Assembly: GCF_902167145.1 (NCBI RefSeq)
Contig: NC_050096.1
Coordinates: forward strand, 180,951,825 to 181,015,824
Origin: Zea mays
Taxonomy: Eukaryota > Streptophyta > Magnoliopsida > Poales > Poaceae
DNA length: 64,000 nucleotides
Direction of reading: 5' to 3'
A model generated the notes under the pieces. That model made no database searches, was not told where the DNA came from, and worked only from the letters and a program-made list of their open reading frames with translations. Position numbers and translations under genes: made by a program. Within the stretch, counting starts at the first letter, position 1. Each line of letters starts with the position of its first letter. Below are positions 55,688 to 64,000 of the stretch, one piece after another.

Positions 55688-56945
55688 TGAAAGGGAAATG
55701 GGCTTAATCATTTTCTATAATCGATTTTGGTGGTTGACGTCCATCACAAACCACGTGGACTAACTAGTTTGCCTAGATGTATTTTATCTCAGGTGCATAA
55801 AGTTTAACATAAACCAAGAAAGAAGTTAAGTTTGGAGCAAAGGCTAACTTTGGTACTGCCAGTGGTGCACCAGACATTGTCTGGTGCCCCAGGCCGAGCA
55901 CCATTCAAACTTGCCACTCTCGGGTTTTCCAGAGACGCGCTTCGCTATAATTCAACGGATTGTCCAGTGTGCATTGGACATGTCCGGTGAGCCAACGAAG
56001 TAATAGTAACCTACGCCAATGGTCGACTGCAAAAGGTGTACAGTGCGCAGTCAGAAGTCAGAGCAGAAAGTCAGAACACACTAGACATGTCTGGTGTGCC
56101 ATCGGACTGTCCGGTGCAGCTACAGGACAAAGGGCTTCAACAGTCAACCGCTCCAAACCCCAGCGAGCCATTGACGTGGCACTCACCGGATACTGAACAG
56201 TGTCCTATCCGGTGCACCACCGGACTGTCCGGTGCGCCCATCGACAGTAAAAACAGCCAACAACTAGGAAGTGGTTGGAGGCTATAAATACCCCTCAACC
56301 ACCTCCATTCAAGCCATCCAAGTTTTCAGAAGTGCACATTCAATACAAGAGCAATATCATTCACTCCAAGACACATTCCAAAGATAAAATCCTCTCCAAG
56401 CCTCAAAATCAACTCAATTGCTTAGTGGCTTGAGAGAGGGTGTTTTGTGTTCTTTTGTTGCCCTTGTTGCTTGGATTGGTTTCTCCTTTCTATTCTCATT
56501 TCTCTAATTGCTTTGTAAAGCTAGCAAGAGACAACAAATTGTGTGGTGATCCTTGTGGGGTCTTAGTGACCCAAGTGATTAAGGAGAAGCCTCGACCGGT
56601 CTGTGTGATCGATTGAGAGAGGGAAAGGGTTGGAATAGACCTGGCCTTTGTGGCCTCCTCAACGGGGACTAGGTTCTTTGGAACCGAACCTCGGTAAACA
56701 AATCGTCGTGTTCATTTGTGTTGATCTACACTTGATTTGTTTCCCTTTCTTTCCTCTAAAAGTTCGCTTGCTCACATAGTTTTGAGTTTGCTCTCAAACG
56801 TTATCCGCATTGATTGAGCAAATCTAAGCAAGGAGAACTATCTTTCGAACTCTGATTTAATTCTAACGCTAACACTGGCCTTAGTGCAAGTTTAAGTTTG
56901 TAAATTTCAGGTTTCGCCTATTCACCCCCCTCTAGGCGACTTTCA
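55688..56945 (+). repeat. 3' LTR of F
   Basis: 1,258 bp with a palindrome cluster (about 55866-56240) and TATAAATA at 56283-56290; ends CTAGGCGACTTTCA, followed by CCGTC. Confidence 0.93.
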
Positions 56946-56950
56946 CCGTC

Positions 56951-59066
56951 TTTAGAAGAAGTGATGATTTAATAGCTTTTAAGGGAGTGTTAGATGGTCA
57001 ACTATATTTAGTAGATTTCAATGAGAACAATGCTGAAATAGACACTTGCTTAATTGCTAAGACTAATATGGGCTGGCTCTAGCATCGCCGACTTGCTCAT
57101 GTTCGGATGAAGATTATTCACAAGCTTCTAAAGGGGGAGCACATTTTAGAACTAACAAATGTTCATTTTGAGAAAGACATGATTTGTAGCGCATGTCAAG
57201 TAGGGAAGCATGTTGGAGTTCATCATCCACACAAGAACATCATGACGACCGAGAGGCCGCTTGAGCTACTCCACATGGATCTATTTGGCCCGATCGCTTT
57301 AGCATCGGCGAGAGTAAGTATTGTCTTGTAATTGTGGATGATTATTCTCGCTTCACTTGGGTATTCCTTTTGCAGGAAAAATCTCAAACCCAAGAGACCT
57401 TGAAGAGATTCTTAAGATGGGCTCAAAATGAGTTCGGATTGAGAATCAAGAAGATTAGAAGCGACAATGGAATGGAGTTTAAAAACTCTCAAATTGAAAG
57501 ATTTCTTGAGGAGGAGGGCATCAAGCATGAGTTGTCTTCTCCTACACACCTCAAAAAAATGGTGTAGTGGAGAGAAAGAATAGAACTCTATTGAACATGG
57601 CAAGGACCATGCTTGATAAGTACAAGACACCGGATCGGTTTTGGGCGGAGGCGGTTAACACCGCTTGCTACTCCATCAACCGACTCTACCTTCACCGAAT
57701 TCTCAAGAAAACATCATATGATCTCCTCACCGGTAAAAAGCCCAATGTTTCTTATTTTAGAGTTTTTGGGAGCAAATGTTTTATGCTTATTAAGAGAGGT
57801 AGAAATTCTAAATTTTCTCCTAAAGCAGTAGAAGGCTTTTTACTTGGTTGTGACTCAAACACAAGGGCATATAGAGTCTTCAGCAAGTCCACTTGATTAG
57901 TTGAAATTTCTTGTGACATTGTATTTGATGAGACTAATGGCTCCCAAGTGGAGCAAGTTGATCTTGATGAATTAGATGATGAAGAGGCTCCGTGCATCAC
58001 GCTAAGGAACATGTCTATTGGGGACGTGTGTCCAAAAGAATCCGAAGAGCCTTCACAAGCACAAGATCAACCATCATCTTCCATACAAGCATCTCCACCA
58101 ACCCAAGATGAGAACATGTCTCAAGAAGAAGAGGATGAAGACCAAGACGATGAGCCACCTCAAGATGATCAAGACAAGAAAGATGATCAATAAATTCAGG
58201 ATCAAAGACCACCGCACCCAAGAGTCCACTAAGCAATTCAAAGAGATCGCCCCGTTAACTCCATACTTGGTGACATTCACAAGGGGTAACCACTAGATCT
58301 CGAGTTGCTCATTTTTGTGAACATTATTCTTGTGTGTCTTCACAAGGGGGTAACCACTAGATCTCGAGTTGCTCATTTTTTTGAACATTATTCTTTTGTG
58401 TCTTCTATTGAGCCATACAGGATAGAGGATGCACTAAGAGATCCGGTCTGGGTGGTGGCAATGCAAGAGGAGCTCAACAACTTCACGAGGAATGAGGTAT
58501 GACATTTAGTTCCACGTCCTAACCAAAATGTAGTAGGTACCAAGTGTGTATTCCACAACAAACAAGATGAGCATGGTGTGGTGACTAGGAACAAAGCCCG
58601 ACTTGTAGCCAAAGGATATTCACAAGTCGAAAGTTTGGATTTCGATGAAACCTATGCACCCATAGCTAGGCTTGAGTCAATTCGTATATTACTTGCCTAT
58701 ATGCTACTTACCATGGCTTTAAGTTATATCAAATGGACATGAAGAGTGCCTTCCTCAATGGACCTATCAAGGAAGAAGTATATATGTTGAGCAACCTCCC
58801 GGCTTTGAAGATAGTGAGTATCCTACTAATGTTTATAAGCTCTCAAAGACGCTTTATGAGCTCAAACAAGCCACAAGAGCATGGTATGAATGCCTGAGAG
58901 ACTTTCTCATCAGTAATGGCTTCAAAGTTGGTAAAGCTGATCCTACTCTCTTCACTAAAACAATTGCCAAAGACTTGTTTATATGCCAAATTTCTGTTGT
59001 TGATATTATATTTGGGTCTACTAACAAGTCATCTTGTGAAGAGTTTAGTAGGATTATGATACATAA
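56951..59066 (+). pseudogene. pol: Element G pol, integrase and RT remnants
   Basis: Continues the protease from 36510: FRRSDDLIAFKGVLDGQLYL. Then a TAG in MGWL*HRRLAH, integrase with CSACQVGKHVGVHHPH, VDDYSRFTWVFL in another frame, IRSDNGMEFKNSQIE, and NGVVERKNRTLLNMA after a further shift. Acidic linker (ENMSQEEEDEDQDDEPPQDD). A local duplication of CACAAGGGG...TAACCACTAGATCTCGAG lies at 58275-58370. The RT is heavily shifted and its catalytic motif reads ISVVDIIFGS instead of IYVDDIIF. It ends at [10 protein letters not shown], where the sequence jumps into LTR. Confidence 0.85.
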
Positions 59067-59607
59067 ATCAATTACTTAGTGACTTGAGAGAGGGTGACTT
59101 GTGTTTCTTTTGTTGCTCTTGTTGCTTGGATTGCTTTCTTCTTCTCACTCTAAATTTCTCAAGTGTTTTATAAAGCAAGCAAGAGACACCTAATTGTGTA
59201 GTGATCCTTGCGGGGTCTTAGTGACCCGTGTGATTAAGAAGAAGTACTCGACCGGTCTAAGTGATCGATTGAGAGAGGGAAAGGGTTGGAATAGACCCGG
59301 CCTTTGTGGCCTCCTCAACGGTGAGTAGGTTCTTTGGAACCGAACCTCGGGAAACAAATCACCGTGTTCATTTGTGTTGATCTTCATCACTCAATTTGTT
59401 TCTTCCCTCTGCTCTCCCTAAAACTTCCCTTGCTCACATTGATTTGAGTTGGCTCCTAAAGTTATCTGCATTGATTGAGCAACTCATAGCAAGAGGAACA
59501 ATTTTCCGCACTCTAAATTATTTCTAACACTAACCCCGGGTATAGTGCATGTTCAAAGTTTATAATTTTCAGGTTTCGCCTATTCACCCCCCTCTAGGCG
59601 ACTTTTA
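59067..59607 (+). repeat. Truncated 3' LTR of G
   Basis: Begins within the LTR at AATCAATTACTTAGTGACTT, fused directly to RT sequence, and ends GGCGACTTTTA. It matches G's 5' LTR remainder more closely than F's or I's LTRs. About 700 bp of LTR and about 1.7 kb of pol and 3' UTR are missing compared with F. Confidence 0.82.
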
Positions 59608-59811
59608 CTTCCAAGTGTATTTCTATTCTTAGTCTTATATTGAAAGGAAAATTGAGTTGTAGGCAAAGGCAAGGCTTCCACTACATTTTCGTTGGTATCA
59701 TATACCCTTTGTCCTACTCATGTACTTACATTCATATCATTTTTGTTAAGGGCCTCTAGATTTCTATGTTTTTGGCGCTTAATGCTAAAGGGGAGAAATT
59801 AATAGGCCCGC
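59608..59811 (+). mobile_element. Copia 3' UTR fragment
   Basis: CTTCCAAGTGTATTTCTATT, then GGCAAAGGCAAGGCTTCCAC and GCTAAAGGGGAGAAATTA resemble F's 3' noncoding region (from about 54893). It is probably the remains of the copia into which G inserted; predicted TSD CTTCC. Confidence 0.65.
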
Positions 59812-60814
59812 TTGATTACGCCCGGGCATGTGACGCGTTCCTCGTTTGCCACCGTTGTCGTGAGGCGAGGACGACGTAGTAGGGGTAGCCTGGTGCGGTG
59901 TGACGTGCCTTCACCGATGAAGTTGTGCATGGATCCAGAATCAAGGAGTGTTGTGAAAACAGCAGTGTCGATCGACACCCGGACCTACATAGTCGCACCA
60001 GAAGACACTCCTGCGATGGCATGAAGGGTGAAGTGTGGAGTCTCATCGTCCCTCGTCTCCTCGCCGACCGCTGCCCCCTCGTTGCTGTTGTCATCAATGA
60101 TGCCGTCGAGTAGGAATAGTCGCTTGCACACACGATTGTGCCTACGATCGAACTTTCATCACAATTGTAGCATAGGCCGAGGTGGCGGTGCTCCCCCTGC
60201 TCTGCCTGAGCTATGCGACGGATGGGTCGTCCTTCCACTGTGATTGTGGCTAGGACGACCTTAGTTGGCGGTGCAGGCAGCATGAGTGGACGATCACATG
60301 CAGACACGCGTGTCGTGAGTGTGGTCGTGGCGTAGGAACTCGAACTAGTGGGCTAGGCTCATGGCTGCTGCCAACGATTGGGGGTTGTGGATCTCCACGT
60401 CATGGCTGAGCAGAGGGAGTAGTCCCGTCGTGAATGGCTGGACACGCTGAACCTCGTCGAGACGGCCCGCGCGCGGTAGCAGGGCCTGGAACCGGTCCTG
60501 GTACTCCTCCACGGTGCTGGTGCGATGACACGCCACTAACTCACTGAGTGGGTTGGAGCGGAGAGGTGGTCCGTAGCGTAGATGTAGGAGTTCCTTGAAA
60601 CGACGCCATGACGAAGTTCTAGCAGATGGAACCACATTTGAGCGCTGTCCTCTAGGTTATATGACGCCATCCAAACATTCTCCTCCTCCATGATTCTCTG
60701 TTGATGAAAATAAGATTCACATCAATTTATGAATATCAAGGGGTCCGACTTTCCATCATAGCGCGGAAAGTCGAGTTTCTGAAACCGCGGTGGGTGATCT
60801 TGGTGGTGCTCCCC
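59812..60814 (-). pseudogene. Reina-like chromovirus gag-protease fragment
   Basis: On the minus strand from the I insertion: RFQKLDFPRYDGKSDPLIFI, a TGA where Arg is expected, CESYFHQQRIMEEENVWMAS, NLEDSAQMWFH, a frameshift, then RFKELLHLRYGPPLRSNPLS and TVEEYQDRFQALLPRAGRLD. Further on are LCYNCDE (zinc knuckle) and a protease piece LLDSGSMHNFIGEGTS, then the end at 59812. The order and gag type fit Reina-like chromoviruses. Neither LTR is present. Confidence 0.8.
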
Positions 60815-62010
60815 TGAAAGGGAAATAGGCTTACACCTTTTCCTATATGAATTTTGGTGGTTGAATTGCCCAACACAAATTAATTGGACTAACTAGTTTG
60901 CTCTAGATTATGAGTTCTACAGGTGCCAAAGGTTCAACACAAACCAATAAAAGTCCAAGAAAGGGTTCAAATAAAAAGAGCAAAAGACAACCCAAAGGCA
61001 GCCTTGGTCTGGCGCACCGGACTGTCCGGTGTGCCACCGGGTAGTGTCCGGTGCACCAGGGAACCCAACTCCGAACTTGCCACCTCCGGGAATTCTGGGA
61101 GCCCCTCCGCTATAATTCATCGCACTGTCCGGTGTAGCACCGGACTATCTGGTGTGCCAGCGGAGTAACGACTATACCGCGCCAACGGTTGTCTGCAACG
61201 CTACAGTGAAACGCTACAGTGCGTGACTGCGCGCGCAGAAGTCAGAGCAGGTGCAGAAGGCGCACCGGACAGTAAATAGGACCTGTCCGGTGCACCACCG
61301 GACTGTCCGGTGGCCCAGTTGTCAGAAGCTCTAACGGTCAGAACCCAACATCCTGGTGACGTGGCTGGCGCACCGGACAGTGTCCGGTGCGCCATACGAC
61401 AGAAGCCTTCACCAATGGTCAACTTGGTGGTTGGGGCTATAAATACCCCCCAACCATCACACTTCAATGCATCCAAGTTTTCAGCCATCAAACCTCATAC
61501 AAGAGCTCTAGACTTCATTCCAAGACACAAACAAAGAGATCAAATCCTCTCCCAAGTCCAAAGATCATTCCAATCAAATAGTGACTAGTGAGAGAGACAA
61601 TTGTGTTCATTTGAGTTCTTGCACTTGGATTGATTTTCTTCGTCCTTCTTTCTTGTTTCCAACTCAATTGTAATCAAGGCAAGAGACATCAATCGTGTGG
61701 TGACCCTTGCGGGTACTTGGTGTCCCGTTTGATTGAGAAGAGAAGCTCACTCGGTCTAGGTGACCGTTTGAGAGAGGGAAAGGGTTGAAAGAGACCCGGT
61801 CTTTGTGACCACCTCAACAGGGAGTAGGTTTGCAAGAACCGAACCTCGGTAAAACAAATCACCATGTCATTCTCTCTTATCCGCTTGTGATTTGTTTTGA
61901 CCCTCTCTTTCGGACTCAATTATATTACTAATGCTAACCCCGGCTTGTAGTTGTGCTTAAACTTTATAAATTTCAGATTTGCCTATTCACCTCCCTTTAG
62001 GCGACTTTCA
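60815..62010 (+). repeat. 5' LTR of I
   Basis: 1,196 bp ending AGGCGACTTTCA. CCGGAC/GTCCGG palindromes at 61014-61395, for example CACCGGACAGTGTCCGGTGC; TATAAATA at 61438-61445. Confidence 0.92.
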
Positions 62011-62012
62011 AT

Positions 62013-62028
62013 TGGTATCAAAGCCCGG
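62013..62028 (+). other. Primer binding site of I
   Basis: TGGTATCAAAGCCCGG immediately inside the LTR; initiator tRNA-Met type. Confidence 0.8.
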
Positions 62029-62058
62029 TACTTCATTAGAGCCTAACCGCTCGAAGTG

Positions 62059-64000
62059 ATGTCGGGAGCATCTGCCAAGAGGGAAATCGGGATCGGCGAC
62101 AAGTCCGCAAGCTCAGGGAGAACACACTCAAGGGAGTTCGCCCACAAGCACAAGGAGGAATCCTCTTCCTCCATCAAGTCTAAACGGAAGGGTGACAATA
62201 ACAAGAAGATGAAGAAAGTGGTGTACTACGAGACTGACTCTTCGTCACCCTCCACCTCCGGCTCAGAATCGGCATCCGTCACTTCTAAGCGCCATGAGCG
62301 CAAGAAGTATAGTAAGATGCCCCTTCGCTATCCTCGTATTTCAAAACGCACTCCATTACTTTATGTGCCATTAGGAAAACCACCTATGTTTGATGGTGAA
62401 GATTATTCTATGTGGAGTGATAAAATGAGGCATCACCTAACCTCACTCCAATTCTATGTGGAGTGATAAAATGAGGCATCACCTAACCTCACTCCACAAA
62501 AGCATATGGGATATTGTTGAGTATGGAGCGCAGGTACCAAAGGAAGGGGACAAGGATTATGATTCGGAGGAGGTCAAAAAAATCCAACACTTCAACTCCC
62601 AAGCCACTACTATACTCCTCGCCTCTCTAAGTTGAGAGGAGTATAATAAGGTGCAAGGGTTGAAGAGTGCAAAGGAGATTTGGGACGTGCTCAAGACCGC
62701 ACACGAAGGAGACGAGGTGACTAAGATCACCAAGAGGGAGACGATCAAGGGGGAGCTCGGTCGATTCATGCTTCACCAAGGGGAGGAGCCACAAGCGATG
62801 TACAACCGACTCAAGACCTTGGTGAACCAAGTGCGCAACCTAGAGAGCACCAAATGGGATGACCATGAGATGGTCAAGGTTATTCTTAGATCACTCGTCT
62901 TTCTTAACCCTACACAAGTTCAATTAATTCGTGGTGATCCAAGGTATAAACTAATGTCTCCCGAGGAAGTGATAGGAAAATTTGTGAGCTTTGAATTGAT
63001 GATCAAAGGCTCCAAGAAAATCGTCGAGCAAGGCGCCACCTCAACACCGGAGGTGCAACCCGTCGCATTCAAGTCGACGGAAGAAGAAAAGAAGGATTCT
63101 ACACCAAGTAGGATTCCCATCGACGCCTCCAAGCTCGACAACGAGGAAATGGCGCTCATCATCAAGAGCTTCCACCAAATCCTCAAGCAAAGGAGGGGGA
63201 AGGATTACAAACCCCGCTCCAAGAAGGTTTGCTACAAATGTGGTAAGCCTGGTCATTTTATCGCTAAATGTTTTTTGTCTAGTGATAGTGACAGGGGCGA
63301 CGACAAGAAGGGAAAGAGAAGAGAAAAAAGAAGAGGTACTACAAGAAGAAGGGCGGCGATGCCCATGTTTGCCGGGAGTGGGACTCCGACGAGAGCTCCA
63401 CCGACTCCTCCTTCGACGAGGACGCCGCAAACATCGCCGTCACCAAAGGCCTTCTCTTCCCCAACGTCGGCCACAAGTGCCTCATGGCAAAGGACGGCAA
63501 GAAGAAGGTAAAATCAAGATCCTCCACTAAGTATGCAACCTCTAGTGATGAGGATAATTCTAGTGATGATGAGGATAACTTGCTCACTCTTTTTGCCAAT
63601 CTTAACATGCAACAAAAGGAGAAATTAAATGAATTGATTAGTGCTATTCATGAGAAGGATGAACTCTTGGATAGCCAAGAGGACTTCCTTATTAAGGAAA
63701 ACAAAAAGCATGTTAAGACTAAAAATGCTTATGCTCAGGAGGTAGAGAAAAATGAAAAATTAACTAGTGAGATAAGTACCTGCCATGACACTATCTCCAA
63801 CCTTAGAATTGAGAATGCTAATTTGATTGCTAAGGTTGAGAAGTCAAACATTAGTGATGATTCAATTACCAATCTTAGAAATGATAATGTTAGTCTAATT
63901 GCTAAGATTGAAAAATTGAATGCCTCTCTTTCTAGCCTTAAGTTTGAGAATGATAAATTAATTGCTAAGGCTAAGGAATCAGATGTTTGCAATATTTCTA
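62059..64000 (+). pseudogene. gag: Element I gag, disrupted, runs off the edge
   Basis: ATG at 62059 (MSGASAKREIGIGDKSASSG). Ser/Lys-rich start, MFDGEDYSMWSDKMRHHLTS, then a 46-bp tandem duplication that shifts the frame, and a TGA at 62633. Capsid core: AKEIWDVLKTAHEGDEVTKI, MYNRLKTLVNQVRNLESTKW, LMSPEEVIGKFVSFELMIKG. Knuckle CYKCGKPGHFIAKC is intact. A frameshift lies near 63330; the remainder is a coiled coil rich in NLRIENANLIAKVEK-type repeats, still open at the edge. Confidence 0.88.
62405..62496 (+). repeat. 46-bp direct tandem duplication in I gag
   Basis: 62405-62450 and 62451-62496 are identical copies starting ATTCTATGTGGAGTGATAAA. 46 is not a multiple of three, so the duplication breaks gag. 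Confidence 0.95.

Larger units (their letters stand above)
36516..56945 (+). mobile_element. Element F: Sirevirus-type copia with E nested in gag
   Basis: Two LTRs (36516-37761, 55688-56945) flanked by CCGTC (36511-36515, 56946-56950). The internal region has gag, pol in copia order (protease, integrase, RT, RNase H), and a 3' region with several polypurine motifs. Several frameshifts and stops make it inactive. Element E sits in gag. Confidence 0.93.
25729..59607 (+). mobile_element. Element G: old Sirevirus-type copia, broken by H/K and F
   Basis: Pieces: 5' LTR remainder (25734-26110), gag (26161-28254, 35858-36208), pol (36222-36510, 56951-59066) and a truncated 3' LTR (59067-59607). Each break is filled by an insertion flanked by a 5-bp duplication, and reading resumes in the same protein. 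The end of RT, the RNase H, the 3' UTR and the first part of the 3' LTR are deleted at about 59066. Gag with a coiled-coil tail and the LTR type put it with Opie/Ji-like Sireviruses. Confidence 0.85.
60815..64000 (+). mobile_element. Element I: Opie-like Sirevirus copia, partial
   Basis: 5' LTR (60815-62010), PBS and most of gag, then the window ends. The LTR start TGAAAGGGAAATAGGCTTAC is what I remember for maize Opie. It inserted in the Reina-like fragment. Confidence 0.85.

Noticed and set aside
1..64000. Host genes, tRNA or rRNA genes, CRISPR
   Set aside because: Every large frame is retroelement-derived; no tRNA-like cloverleaf was noticed apart from primer binding sites; the repeat arrays lack regular unique spacers.

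Overview
The window is intergenic grass DNA, almost certainly maize or a close Zea relative. It is a stack of nested LTR retrotransposons with no recognisable host gene. The genus call rests on a 7,360-bp element with 642-bp LTRs, a gag and no pol, which fits maize Zeon, and on copia LTRs of the maize Opie/Ji (Sirevirus) type. All reading was done by eye; family names are recognition, not search results.

Layout. A (1-5117, minus): gag and complete 5' LTR of a del/Tekay-type Ty3/gypsy element, inserted in the 5' LTR of B. B (5118-25524, plus): large Tat-lineage gypsy element with degraded gag, protease, RT-RNase H, second RNase H and integrase, a long 3' noncoding region and a complete 3' LTR. 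C (12594-19953, plus): Zeon-like non-autonomous element inside B, TSD GATCC. J (25525-25728): end of another gypsy LTR that hosts B and itself sits in the 5' LTR of copia G. G (to 59607, plus): old Sirevirus copia broken by solo LTR H (28255-35852, TSD GTTAC), which contains a second solo LTR K (29545-33581, TSD ATATC), and by copia F (36516-56945, TSD CCGTC). F's gag is broken by gypsy element E (38873-50201, minus, TSD AAGAG). At the right are a copia 3' UTR scrap, a Reina-like chromovirus gag-protease fragment (59812-60814, minus) and copia I, Opie-like, running off the edge (60815-64000).

Relative ages follow from nesting and LTR divergence counted by eye: C has 3 differences in 642 bp (very young), E has 14 in 480 bp. 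G, B, F and the Reina scrap carry many stops and frameshifts, mostly explainable as C-to-T decay.

The most interesting content is a spliced gene carried antisense in two different Tat elements, C and E. In both it lies between the sense genes and the 3' LTR, has its own TATA box 130-175 bp before the ATG, encodes the putative gypsy type transposon domain, then a coiled coil and a shared C-terminal domain, and has phase-consistent GT-AG introns. A second candidate is a short exon, preceded by a splice-acceptor-like tract and in the same phase, inside all three del/Tekay-type LTRs.
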